A stretch of DNA of 64,000 nt, taken from positions 112,268 through 176,267 of the forward strand of contig JACRCX010000048.1 of NCBI GenBank assembly GCA_016218815.1, written 5' to 3'. A model generated the notes under the pieces. It was not told the DNA's origin, did no database searches, and saw nothing but the letters and a program-made list of their open reading frames with translations. A program made the position numbers and the translations under genes. This DNA comes from Deltaproteobacteria bacterium. Its GTDB lineage: Bacteria > Myxococcota_A > Polyangia > DRWM01 > JAAZOP01. The stretch's first letter is position 1, and every line of letters starts with the position of its first letter. Shown here one piece after another: positions 22,869 to 31,499 of the stretch.

Positions 22869-25800
22869 TCACCGGTACTCCCGCATGACGCTCTCGAAGA
22901 TGTAGTCGTGCAGGCGACGGTCGTCCTCGTTGGAGCGGCCGGAGGCGGAGGTATCCGCGTAGATGGCGTAGACGAACCCGCGCTCGTCGATGCGCCAGAG
23001 CAGCTCGACGGCGAACTTCCGGAAGTCGATGTTCTTGTCGGGGCTGGAGGCGAACTTGTAGAGGAGGTCGGTCCAGGTGAGATAGGGGGTCTCGTAGTAG
23101 GTGAAGTTGTCCTTGTAGGCGAGCTTGTAGGCGATGGGGGTGTAGGAGTCGGCGGCATCGGAGCCGGCCTCTTCCGCGGCCTTGTCGGCGGCGTCCTTGT
23201 CGGTGCCCAGCGCCAGGGCGAGGCGCATGGTGAAGTAGTCGAGGAACTCCTTCTGCCCGAGGTCGGCGAGGTCGTGGAGCACCTTGAGGCGGCGGAAGAG
23301 CGATTCGTCCGCGATGTCGTATTCGGAGCGGACGGGGATGGTGTAGGGGACGTTGGGGGTGCCGACGTTCATGAAGATGTCGCGCAGGGTCTTGAGGGTG
23401 ATCTGGGTCTTGAGCTGCGCGACGTTGGGCTCGGGCGTCTTGGTGCCGTAGACCTCGTCGAAGACGGGCTTGACGGTGTCCGGGGCGGCCGAACAGATGA
23501 GCGCGAGGAGGGCGATCTCGCGGACGCGGGCGTCCGGGCCGCGGGTGAGGTCGACGACCTTTCCGGCGACGGTGGGGTTGGTGGCCATCGAGCCGAAGAG
23601 GGCGCCGAGGAGGAAGAGGCGGTTGGAGGGGAGGACCTGGAGCCCGCCCTCGTAGCGGGCGAGGAAGGTGGCGAGCTTGTCGATGGCGCGGTTCTCGGCG
23701 TCGGGGATCTTCGGGGCCAAGTCGTTGAGCGGCGCGAAGCGGAAGTGGCCTTCGATGGCGCTCAGAAGATAGCCGCGAACGTCGGGGTGGAGATCCTCGG
23801 AGACGAAACCGTCGACGATCTCGTCGAGGGTCTGGGCGTCGGCGACGATGCCGAGCGACTTGCCGGCGGGGAGGCCGACCTGGGGGTGATCGTTCTCGTC
23901 GAAGGCGACGGTCTTCAACGCCTCGATGAGCTTGGGGTCGGCGGTGCCGAGATAGCCGAGGGACTTGGCGACGGCCTCGCGGAAGCGCACGAAGGTGTAG
24001 ATCTCCTTGCTCATGTTCTGGTTGTAGAGGATGACCTCCTGGGTACCGGGGTACTTGAGGAAGGTCTTGTCGAGACGGTCGGCGAGGTACTGCCGGGCCT
24101 CGCGGCGGAAGGAGTCGGACGCCTTGTGGGCGAGGCGGGCGAGGGATTCGGTGGCGGGGGAGTAGTCGCCGCACCACCGCTCGTACTCCTTCACGCGCTG
24201 GTCGTTGCGGTCCATCATCGCCGCGTCCATGGTGATCTCGATGGGGCAGGCGAAGACCTTGACGAAGTAGTACACCTTGGCCTTGAGGTCGATGGCGCCG
24301 GTGTCGAAGACCCAGCTCAGCTCCTCCTTCTTGGTGTCCTCGAGCGTCTTCTCGCCTTCCTCGAACTCGCGAAGACGCTCGGCGCGCTTGGCCAGCTCCT
24401 TCTCGGCCTCGGTCATCTCCTCCGGCGGCTTGGGCGCCTCGACGACGGGAGCGACCTCGGTGCCGGGGGGCGGGGCCAGCTCGGAACGCAGGTCGACGGC
24501 CGAGACGCAGCCCTCGACCGGCTTGACCAGGGTGGTGGCCGGGTCGAGGTCGTCGCGGCATTCGGGGTGCGCGACGAGGAAGCGGTCCCAGATGTCGCCG
24601 GCGACGAAGGACAGGACGCGGAGCTTCCCGGCGCGCTTCTCGGTCCAGCGCTCCGGGTACTTGCGCGGATCGGACAGCTCGAAGATGTAGCGGGCGACGT
24701 CCTCCTCGAGCGGGGGGCCTTCGCGGACGGCGATCGAGCCGAGGATCATGAGGCCGGCGTTGTACAGGTTCGCCTGCTCGTCCGTGATGCGGACCATGGT
24801 GCTGAACTTGTTGAGGATCGTCTGGAGCGGTCCTACGGCGCGGGCGTCGAGCAGCTCGGCGAGGCCGAAGACGGCGTTGACGTACAGCGTGCCGGCGTGG
24901 GTGAGCTGGTCCTGGTCGTCGACGTGCTCGCCGAAGTCGCCGTCCTTCGGGGCGTACTTCTCGACGGCCTCGAGCAGGAACTGCCGGATCTTCTCGCGAG
25001 GGTCGTGGAGCTGGCGGACGAGGTAGAGGATGCGCTCCTGGCGGTGGCGGTTCTTCTTGATCAGGCGGTAGAGGTCGACGAGCTTGTCGGCGCCGTAGCG
25101 GAGCTTGACCTTGTTGAAGAGCTGCTCGGCGCGGCGCTGGAGATCCTGCGCCTCCTCGCGCTCCGTCGGCGCCTCGGCGTTCTCCAGCGCCGCCGCGCGG
25201 TCGAAGTACTCGGCGACCCGTTGCAGCGCGCCCTCGTCGCCGGTCTCGGACCAGCACAGGATGGCCGCCACCTCGACGTCCGGCTCCGGGTTGCCGGAGA
25301 GGATGGCCTTGAGGCGGGTCACGACCCGCTCGCGGTGGCCCTCGGCCTCGGCGTCGCCGGCGGTGTAGTCGACCTTCTCCAGCGCCCCGAGGACGCGGGT
25401 GATGATCGTCGGCTCGTCGCGCTCGGCCAGCTTCATCAGCCCGTCGAAGAACGCGGAGTCGCGGTTGGCGAGGTTGCCGATCATCGATTCGGAGTAGGCC
25501 GAGTAGTTGAACACGGTGGCCTCGACCATGGCGGGCTCGAGGCCGTCGACGTCGGACATGTAGACGAGGGCGACGCCGAGCAGGGCGCGGGCCTGCATGC
25601 CCTGCTCGTCCTTGGTGCCCTTGAGCGAGTCCATGCGCTTCTTGAGGACGGAGTCCTTGAGGGCGGCGACCTTGGCGCGGACGTTCTCGTCGGGGCTCTG
25701 GGCGAGATACAGGAAGGCGTTGGCCGCCTCCGCCGCCAGCTCCATGTTGCCGCCCTGGAGGGCCGAGGTGAGGATGTCGAGGTTGTCGACCTGGTCGCTG

Positions 25801-26366
25801 TTGGCAATGCGGTGGATGACGGTGGGCTTCCACTGGTCCTGCGTGGAGCAGTTCCAACATTCGCGCAGCGTGCCCGGGTCGTTCGTCGCGCGGGCCTCGG
25901 CGCAGATCTTCGCTTGGTGCTGTTCATAGAGGATGAGGAAGCCGACGGTGCCGCCGCCGGCGAGGATGATGACGGCGCCGATGGCGAAGATGAGCTTGTT
26001 GCGGCGGGAGAAGCGTCCCAGGCGGCGCTGGCCCGCTTCGGGCTTGCCGTCATCGACAAATTCGGGCGGCGGCGGTGCCGAAGGGCGTGCCGGCGGGCGC
26101 ACGGAGACGGGACGCGCGGCCCGGGCCGGGGGCGGCGCGGGCGCGACCGGGGGCGGCTGGGGGGCTTGCGGCTCGCCGCTCGGCTCGGCTGCGGCCTCGG
26201 CGACCGGCTCGGCCGGGGCCTCCGGCTCCGCGGCGGGCTGGACGGCCTCGGCGGCCGCTTCGGCCGCCGGCTCGGCGGTCCCGGCCTCGGGAGTTTGCGC
26301 GGGCGTCGCCTCGGGAGGAGCGCCCTGCTGGTCGTCGGGGCCGTGATCGTTCTCGTCCTGGGACAT
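22869..26366 (-). CDS. giant single-pass membrane protein with helical (HEAT-like) repeats
   Basis: A 1165-residue protein. Residues 1-110 are an Ala/Pro/Glu-rich disordered arm. One membrane segment lies at about 122-146 (NKLIFAIGAVIILAGGGTVG). The remaining ~1000 residues are predicted periplasmic and mostly paired helices of HEAT/armadillo look (ANAFLYLAQSPDENVRAKVA, AVAKSLGYLGTADPKLIEAL), with an interrupting Pro/Glu-rich hinge near 660-700. A few Cys residues could pair. AAAGGAGA precedes the ATG. It starts 15 bp after the hydrolase gene and precedes the MopE-type lipoprotein. No named family was recognised; a scaffold or adaptor at the inner membrane is the best description. Confidence 0.75.
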   Translation of the reverse strand: MSQDENDHGPDDQQGAPPEATPAQTPEAGTAEPAAEAAAEAVQPAAEPEAPAEPVAEAAAEPSGEPQAPQPPPVAPAPPPARAARPVSVRPPARPSAPPPPEFVDDGKPEAGQRRLGRFSRRNKLIFAIGAVIILAGGGTVGFLILYEQHQAKICAEARATNDPGTLRECWNCSTQDQWKPTVIHRIANSDQVDNLDILTSALQGGNMELAAEAANAFLYLAQSPDENVRAKVAALKDSVLKKRMDSLKGTKDEQGMQARALLGVALVYMSDVDGLEPAMVEATVFNYSAYSESMIGNLANRDSAFFDGLMKLAERDEPTIITRVLGALEKVDYTAGDAEAEGHRERVVTRLKAILSGNPEPDVEVAAILCWSETGDEGALQRVAEYFDRAAALENAEAPTEREEAQDLQRRAEQLFNKVKLRYGADKLVDLYRLIKKNRHRQERILYLVRQLHDPREKIRQFLLEAVEKYAPKDGDFGEHVDDQDQLTHAGTLYVNAVFGLAELLDARAVGPLQTILNKFSTMVRITDEQANLYNAGLMILGSIAVREGPPLEEDVARYIFELSDPRKYPERWTEKRAGKLRVLSFVAGDIWDRFLVAHPECRDDLDPATTLVKPVEGCVSAVDLRSELAPPPGTEVAPVVEAPKPPEEMTEAEKELAKRAERLREFEEGEKTLEDTKKEELSWVFDTGAIDLKAKVYYFVKVFACPIEITMDAAMMDRNDQRVKEYERWCGDYSPATESLARLAHKASDSFRREARQYLADRLDKTFLKYPGTQEVILYNQNMSKEIYTFVRFREAVAKSLGYLGTADPKLIEALKTVAFDENDHPQVGLPAGKSLGIVADAQTLDEIVDGFVSEDLHPDVRGYLLSAIEGHFRFAPLNDLAPKIPDAENRAIDKLATFLARYEGGLQVLPSNRLFLLGALFGSMATNPTVAGKVVDLTRGPDARVREIALLALICSAAPDTVKPVFDEVYGTKTPEPNVAQLKTQITLKTLRDIFMNVGTPNVPYTIPVRSEYDIADESLFRRLKVLHDLADLGQKEFLDYFTMRLALALGTDKDAADKAAEEAGSDAADSYTPIAYKLAYKDNFTYYETPYLTWTDLLYKFASSPDKNIDFRKFAVELLWRIDERGFVYAIYADTSASGRSNEDDRRLHDYIFESVMREYR

Positions 26367-26381
26367 GGCCGTCTCCTTTCG

Positions 26382-27323
26382 TCAACCGGCGGGCCGTGGG
26401 GCCCCGCCGGCCGTTCCGTCCCCCGCCGCGGTGGCCGCCGGCAAGAGATCGTGCTCGCGGAAGAACTTCTCGAGGCGCAGGTTCATCAGCTCCGGGAACT
26501 CGACGGGCACGTAGTGCGTGCCGCCGCGCACGATGAGGATCTCCGCGCCCGCGATGCGCCGCGCCATCTCCTCGGAAACGGCGCGCGGGGTCATCGGGTC
26601 GCGGTCGCCGGCGACGATCAACGTCGGACAGCGGACGCCCGCCAGGGCGTGCTCGGCGTCGTGCTTGCCCAGCTCGAGGAGCGTGGAGAAGTACGCCGCC
26701 AGGTCGAGCTTGGAAAAGTCGCGCGCCAGGTCGAGGAAGACGTCGCGGTCGAGCGTCGGGCCGGCGAAGCCGAGCGAGATGAGCGCGGAGAGGAGCCACT
26801 CGTGGCCGACGCCCAGGCGCAGGACCGCGGAGAACGGGCCGGGCAGGTCGCGCACGAGCCGGCCGGCGGCGGGGATGAGGTACCTGGAGTACTTCCAGCC
26901 CAAAGCGGTGTCGAAAGGGCGGCCGTAGGCGCCGTTGATGATCACCAGCGCGCGGACGCGGCCGGCGGCCCGGGCGCAAAGCTCGAGATTGAGCTGCACG
27001 CCCATGGACCAGCCGACCCAGATCGCGCTCTCGACGCCGAAGGCGTCGGCGACGGCCAACGCGTCGGAGACGTGGGTGGCCATGTCGTAGCGGCCCGGGA
27101 CGGCCGAGAGTCCGGAGCGGTAGGTGCCGCGATAGTCCCAGGAGATGACGTGGTAGCGGTCGCGGAAGAAGTCGATCAGGTGGCGCCAGGCGGTCCAGGT
27201 GCCACCGAGGCCGTTGGCGAGCATCATGTGCGGTCCCTCGCCGGTCTCACGACAGGCGAGCTTCGTCCCGTCGAAAGCCTCGACGGTGCGTTCGCGGACC
27301 GAAACGACGTTCCTGCCGGTCAT
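26382..27323 (-). CDS. alpha/beta hydrolase
   Basis: A 313-residue hydrolase fold protein. Nucleophile Ser106 sits in VGWSMGVQ, the acid is probably Asp in VAGDRDPMTP, and the base His in RGGTHYVPVE. GLGGTWTAWRHLIDFF holds the oxyanion region. ATG 27323 begins the conserved part; an ATG at 27398 would add 25 Arg/Cys-rich residues of little likelihood. Substrate unknown: it could be an esterase, thioesterase or haloperoxidase-like enzyme. First gene of the minus-strand run ending at the sirtuin, 15 bp before the helical-repeat protein. Confidence 0.87.
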   Translation of the reverse strand: MTGRNVVSVRERTVEAFDGTKLACRETGEGPHMMLANGLGGTWTAWRHLIDFFRDRYHVISWDYRGTYRSGLSAVPGRYDMATHVSDALAVADAFGVESAIWVGWSMGVQLNLELCARAAGRVRALVIINGAYGRPFDTALGWKYSRYLIPAAGRLVRDLPGPFSAVLRLGVGHEWLLSALISLGFAGPTLDRDVFLDLARDFSKLDLAAYFSTLLELGKHDAEHALAGVRCPTLIVAGDRDPMTPRAVSEEMARRIAGAEILIVRGGTHYVPVEFPELMNLRLEKFFREHDLLPAATAAGDGTAGGAPRPAG

Positions 27324-27451
27324 TCCACGCCCGTGTCGTTTCGCCGGTCGAGCGCAACACCAACCCCGCACCTGCGGCACCGGGCGGCACCCGGACAAGC
27401 GAAAGCGCGGCGACTATACCTATCGTGTCAAGGGGGATCAAGGAGCGACGA

Positions 27452-27500
27452 AGTCGTTCGTTATTGGTGGATCATCCGGGTCGAGTCGTTGGCCCGGAGG
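27452..27500. repeat. TTGTTGGT-family dispersed repeat
   Basis: One copy of an interspersed repeat (here GTTCGTTATTGGTGGATC, then CCGGGTCGAGTCGTTGG). Related copies: 43670, 47742, 51784, 60230, 63087 and a tandem set at 63597. It lies between the start of the hydrolase gene and the end of the Cys-rich lipoprotein gene. The rest of the 27324-27528 gap shows nothing else. Confidence 0.75.
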
Positions 27501-27528
27501 TGCGGAGGTGAAGAGGGGCGCCCGGATC

Positions 27529-30500
27529 CTACCGGCGGCGGCGGAGGACGGTGCCGGCGGCGCCGGCGATCCAGACGTCGGAGGAGTTGCCCCAGACGGC
27601 GTTGACGGCGGAGGAGCCGCCGCCGGGGTCGGGGGCCCAGACGGAGCCGTCCCAGACGAGGATGACGCCCGAGCCTCCGACGGTCCAGGCGGCCCCCGCG
27701 GTGGCGGCCCAGACCCCGCGCAGGAGCGCCGTCGAGCCCGAACTCGATGCCGTCCAACGCGTGCCGTTCCAGCGCAGGACCGTACCGTCCAGGCCTACGG
27801 CCCAGGCATCGGAGGCGCCGGAGCCGGTGACGGCGTAGAGGTCGTCATTCGAGCCGGTGGCGGAGGCGGCCCAGGTCGAGCCCTCCCAACGACGGGCGAC
27901 GCCGTGGAAGCCGACAGCGAAGACGTCCGACGCGGAGGAGCCCCAGACGCCACGGAGATCCCGGGTCGAGCCGCTCGGGACCGTGGCCCAGGCCCCGGCG
28001 GTGCGGTGGAGGACGGCGCCGCCGCGACCCACGGCCCAGATGTCGTCGGTGGACGAGCCCCAGACGCCGAACAAATTGGCAACGGCGCCGCCCGCGGACT
28101 CGGCGCTCCAGCCGGAGCCGTCCCAGCTGAAAATGGTGGCGGCGTCGCCGACGGCCCAGGCGTCGCTCGCGCCGGCGGCCCAGACGCCGCGCAGGGCGCG
28201 CGTACCGCTCGTGGTCGAGGTCCAGGCGGCGCCGTCCCAGTGGAGGATCGTGCCGGCGTCGCCGACGATCCAGACGTCGTCGGGGGCGGAGCCGCCGACG
28301 GCATACAGGTCGGCGGTCGCCGACACGGCGACGGGGCACCAGGAGCCCTCGTCGACGACGCCGTCGGCGTCGTCGTCGCAGCCGTTGCACGGGACTTCCG
28401 TCCCGGCGCACGGGGTGAGGGCGCAGCCGGGGCCGCAGGACCGGGAGCCGCTGACGGCGCAGGTGGTGACGCAGGCGGAGGAAGAGCCGAGGATGCAGGG
28501 GAAGCCCTCGTCGAGCACGCCGTCGCAGTCGTCGTCGGCGCCGTTGCAGACCTCGGAGGCGCCGACGATGCAGGCGCCGCTCCAGGTGCAGACGTCGGAG
28601 CAGGTCTCGGTGCCGACGCAGGGACCGCTCGGGCCGGAGGCGGTACAGGAGCGCGTGGAGGCGCGGACGCAGGTCATGCCGGAGCCGTCGTCCTTGGTGC
28701 CATTGCAGTCGTCGTCCGCGGCGTTGCACAGCTCGGCGGCACCCGGGTGGATCGCGTCGTCGCCGTCGTTGCAGTCGCCGCCGCAGGCGGCGCCGGGCCC
28801 GTAGGTGTCGCCGTCGGCATCGATGAGGGCGCCGGCGCAGGCGCCTTCGCCGTCGCAGCGGTCGGGCGAGGTGCACGGGTCGCCGTCGTTGCAGGGGAGG
28901 GTGTTGGGGGCGTGGACGCAGTGCTGGCCGTTGGCGTTGGCGCTGCAGGTGTCGGACGTGCACGGGTTGTCGGGGACCTCGCCGCAGTCGGCGGCGAGGT
29001 GGCAGGAGAAGAGACAGTCGCTCTCGCAGCCGTCGCCGGGGACGAGATTGCCGTCGTCGCACTCCTCGCCGGTGTCGACGACTCCGTTGCCGCAACCGGT
29101 GCGGGTGCAGATGCGGGAGCGGCAGGCGCCGGAGACCCCGCCGGCGGTGGTGCACGGCGTGCCGTCGGGCTGAGGGGTCCCGGCGCCGCAGGCATGGGAG
29201 GTCGCGCCGCAGGTTTCGGCGCCGTTGCAGGCATCGCCGTCGTCGCAATCCGCGGGAGCCTCGCAGCTCCAGGTGCAGTCGTTCTCGCAGCCGTCGGCGG
29301 GGATGAAGTTGCCGTCGTCGCACGATTCGCCGAGAACGGCGTCGGCGAAGCGGTCGCCGCAGACGGAGGCGGAACAGAGGCCGGCGATGCACACGTCGCG
29401 GGTGTCGGGGTTCGCGTCGCGGTCGCACGAGGTGCCCGGGGAAGGCGCGGTACCCGCGGCGCACGTGTGCGCAGGGAGCGTGCAGGTCTCGGCGCCGTTG
29501 CACACGCGGGTGTCGGCGCAATCGGGATCGGCCTCGCAGCTCCAGGTGCAGTCGGCCTCGCAGCCGTCGGCGGGGACGAGATTGCCGTCATCGCACTGCT
29601 CGCCGGCGTCGGTGGCCGCGTTGCCGCAGTCCGGGCCGGCGCAGAGGCCGGCGCGGCAGAGACCGTCGGCGCCGGCGACGTCGAGGCAGGGGGTGCCGTC
29701 CGCGGCGGGAGCCCCGGGCTCGCAGACATGGCCCGTGGTGTCGCAGGTCTCGACGCCGTCGCAGAGGAAGAGGTCGTCGCAGTCGGTGTCGATCCCGCAG
29801 GACCAGGTGCAATCGCCGTCGCAGCCGTCTCCGTCGAGGTCGTTGCCGTCGTCGCACTCCTCGCCTCGCGCGAGCTGCGGGATGCCGTCACCGCAGGCGC
29901 CGCCGCCGCACACGCCGCCGATGCAGACCTGCTCGGCGCCGCACGGGATCCCGTCGATCGCCGGGGTGCCGGGCACGCAGTCGTGGGTGTCGCAGACCTC
30001 GCTGCCGTTGCAGATCTCCGGGTCCTGGCACTCGGCGCTCAGCTCGCAGGTGAACAGGCAGTCGGGCTCGCAGCCGTCGCCGCCCACGGCGTTGCAGTCG
30101 TCGCAGTCCTCGCCCTCGTCGACGTGGCAATCGCCGCAGGTGTCGGGCCGGCAGCGCTCGATGAAGCAGTGTCCCGCGACCCCGACTTCCGTGGTGCACG
30201 CGGTCCCCTCGTCCGGTGGTCGCCCCGGCCCGCACACGCCGTCGATCGTGCAACCCTCGGCGCCGTTGCAGACGCGGCCGTCGTCGCACGCGGCGGGCTC
30301 GCAGCCCGCCTCGCCGTCGGTCCCGTCGTCGGTCGTTTCGGTCTCGCCGTCCAGATCGCCGTCCTCGAGAACGTCGTCCTCCCCCTCGCCGCCCTCGCCG
30401 CCGCCGTCGTCGGGCGAGCGCCAGCAGCGGCCGTCGGTGCGGCAGAACATGCCGTCGGGGCAAAAGAGGCCCGCGGCCGGGTCGCACGCGTAGCGGCCCT

Positions 30501-30645
30501 CGGGGACGCTCGGCGCGCAGGCGACGACAAGCAGGGCCAGCGTGGCGAAGGCGAAGGATGAGGCGGAGGGCATCACCCCCTCGTGGCGCCGGCACCGGCC
30601 GCGGGACGGCAGGGCAGAGGCCTCTCGTGTTCTGGCGGAGCGCAT
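27529..30645 (-). CDS. surface lipoprotein with DUF4215-type repeats, MopE motifs and seven-blade propeller
   Basis: A 1038-residue secreted protein. A basic start is followed by a lipoprotein-type signal ending LALLVVAC. Then come many Cys-rich DUF4215-like repeats of the pattern C-G-D-G ... EECDDGN ... DGCE-x-DCTWSC; then MopE-type motifs (NAADDDCNGTKDDG, NGADDDCDGVLDEG); then seven repeats of about 43 residues with core LRGVWGSSASDVFAVG...W-x-G, which suggests a seven-bladed beta-propeller. The start at 30645 is chosen because its ATG overlaps the upstream stop (TGATG) and GGGAGG precedes it; ATG 30573 would leave a signal peptide with no positive charge. Third gene of a kinase-TPR-lipoprotein operon. 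Calcium binding and surface adhesion are likely roles. Confidence 0.85.
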   Translation of the reverse strand: MRSARTREASALPSRGRCRRHEGVMPSASSFAFATLALLVVACAPSVPEGRYACDPAAGLFCPDGMFCRTDGRCWRSPDDGGGEGGEGEDDVLEDGDLDGETETTDDGTDGEAGCEPAACDDGRVCNGAEGCTIDGVCGPGRPPDEGTACTTEVGVAGHCFIERCRPDTCGDCHVDEGEDCDDCNAVGGDGCEPDCLFTCELSAECQDPEICNGSEVCDTHDCVPGTPAIDGIPCGAEQVCIGGVCGGGACGDGIPQLARGEECDDGNDLDGDGCDGDCTWSCGIDTDCDDLFLCDGVETCDTTGHVCEPGAPAADGTPCLDVAGADGLCRAGLCAGPDCGNAATDAGEQCDDGNLVPADGCEADCTWSCEADPDCADTRVCNGAETCTLPAHTCAAGTAPSPGTSCDRDANPDTRDVCIAGLCSASVCGDRFADAVLGESCDDGNFIPADGCENDCTWSCEAPADCDDGDACNGAETCGATSHACGAGTPQPDGTPCTTAGGVSGACRSRICTRTGCGNGVVDTGEECDDGNLVPGDGCESDCLFSCHLAADCGEVPDNPCTSDTCSANANGQHCVHAPNTLPCNDGDPCTSPDRCDGEGACAGALIDADGDTYGPGAACGGDCNDGDDAIHPGAAELCNAADDDCNGTKDDGSGMTCVRASTRSCTASGPSGPCVGTETCSDVCTWSGACIVGASEVCNGADDDCDGVLDEGFPCILGSSSACVTTCAVSGSRSCGPGCALTPCAGTEVPCNGCDDDADGVVDEGSWCPVAVSATADLYAVGGSAPDDVWIVGDAGTILHWDGAAWTSTTSGTRALRGVWAAGASDAWAVGDAATIFSWDGSGWSAESAGGAVANLFGVWGSSTDDIWAVGRGGAVLHRTAGAWATVPSGSTRDLRGVWGSSASDVFAVGFHGVARRWEGSTWAASATGSNDDLYAVTGSGASDAWAVGLDGTVLRWNGTRWTASSSGSTALLRGVWAATAGAAWTVGGSGVILVWDGSVWAPDPGGGSSAVNAVWGNSSDVWIAGAAGTVLRRRR

Positions 30646-31499
30646 CAAAACCTCCCGAGGAGGGCCAAGCCGACGGAGTCGGCGCCCACGGCGGGGGCGA
30701 CGACGGCGGCCGGCGCCTCGGACTCGTCGTTCGCGTCGAGGATGAGGAAGACGGCGCCGCCGATGGCGAGGGCGCCGCCGACGGCGAGGGTCGCGATCAT
30801 GGCGGCCTGGGCGGCGTCGAAATCGTCCATGGCGGGGGCGATCTCGTTCCACGGCGTGCCGTCGGCGGAGCTCTCCACGGTGTCGGAGGCGTCGGCGGCC
30901 CAGCCGCCCATGCCGGCGCCGACCGCGAGCGAGAGGGCGCCGATGCCGAAGAGGGTCCAGCCCGTGACCATCATCCACTGCGAGCGCTCCACGGGCGGCG
31001 GCGGAGGCGGCGGGGGTGGGGGCGGCGGGGGAGGAGGCTCCGTCGTACCGCCGTCGTCAGGTCCGATGCCGGGCAAGTCCGGGGTCGTGCCCGGAACCTC
31101 CGGCGGCAGCGCGGCGACGCGCTCGGTCACCGTCGCCAGCAGCGCCTCGGCCTCGGTCCGGTTGAGCGCGTCGGGGGCGTCGGCGAGGTACTTGGCGAGG
31201 GCGTGCATCGCGGTGCGGTCGTCGCCGGCGCGTTCGGCCGCCAGGGCAAGGTTGTAGAGGGTGTTGGGGTGGGGGACGACGCGGTAGCAGCAGGCGTAGA
31301 GCGACACGGCGCGACCGTGCTCTCCCGCCTCGTCCGCCGCGGAAGCGCTGCGGAAGAACTCGCCGGCCAAGGCACGCGCCTCGGCGGCGTCATCCGGGGC
31401 CTGCGGGCAGCCGGCGGGGACGGGTGGTACCCATTGGGCGAACGCGGTCGACGGCCCCAGGGCGAGCGCGGCGAGCAGGATCGCGGACGCGCTACGGAT
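30645..31499 (-). CDS. secreted TPR-like protein with poly-Pro linker and two membrane helices
   Basis: About 284 residues. A signal peptide RSASAILLAALALGPSTAFA is followed by helices of TPR type (HPNTLYNLALAAERAGDDRTA) to about residue 130, a 15-residue poly-Pro linker, a membrane helix (MMVTGWTLFGIGALSLAVGA) and a second one (AAMIATLAVGGALAIGGAVF). No ATG, GTG or TTG lies where the signal peptide must begin; the codon there is ATC at 31499-31497, overlapping the last codons of the kinase gene. Either ATC initiates, or translation continues from the kinase by coupling, or a base is wrong. Stop overlaps the next start (TGATG). This layout (TPR, Pro linker, paired helices) is common beside PEGA kinases in Myxococcota. 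Confidence 0.75.
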   Translation of the reverse strand: MRSASAILLAALALGPSTAFAQWVPPVPAGCPQAPDDAAEARALAGEFFRSASAADEAGEHGRAVSLYACCYRVVPHPNTLYNLALAAERAGDDRTAMHALAKYLADAPDALNRTEAEALLATVTERVAALPPEVPGTTPDLPGIGPDDGGTTEPPPPPPPPPPPPPPPVERSQWMMVTGWTLFGIGALSLAVGAGMGGWAADASDTVESSADGTPWNEIAPAMDDFDAAQAAMIATLAVGGALAIGGAVFLILDANDESEAPAAVVAPAVGADSVGLALLGRF

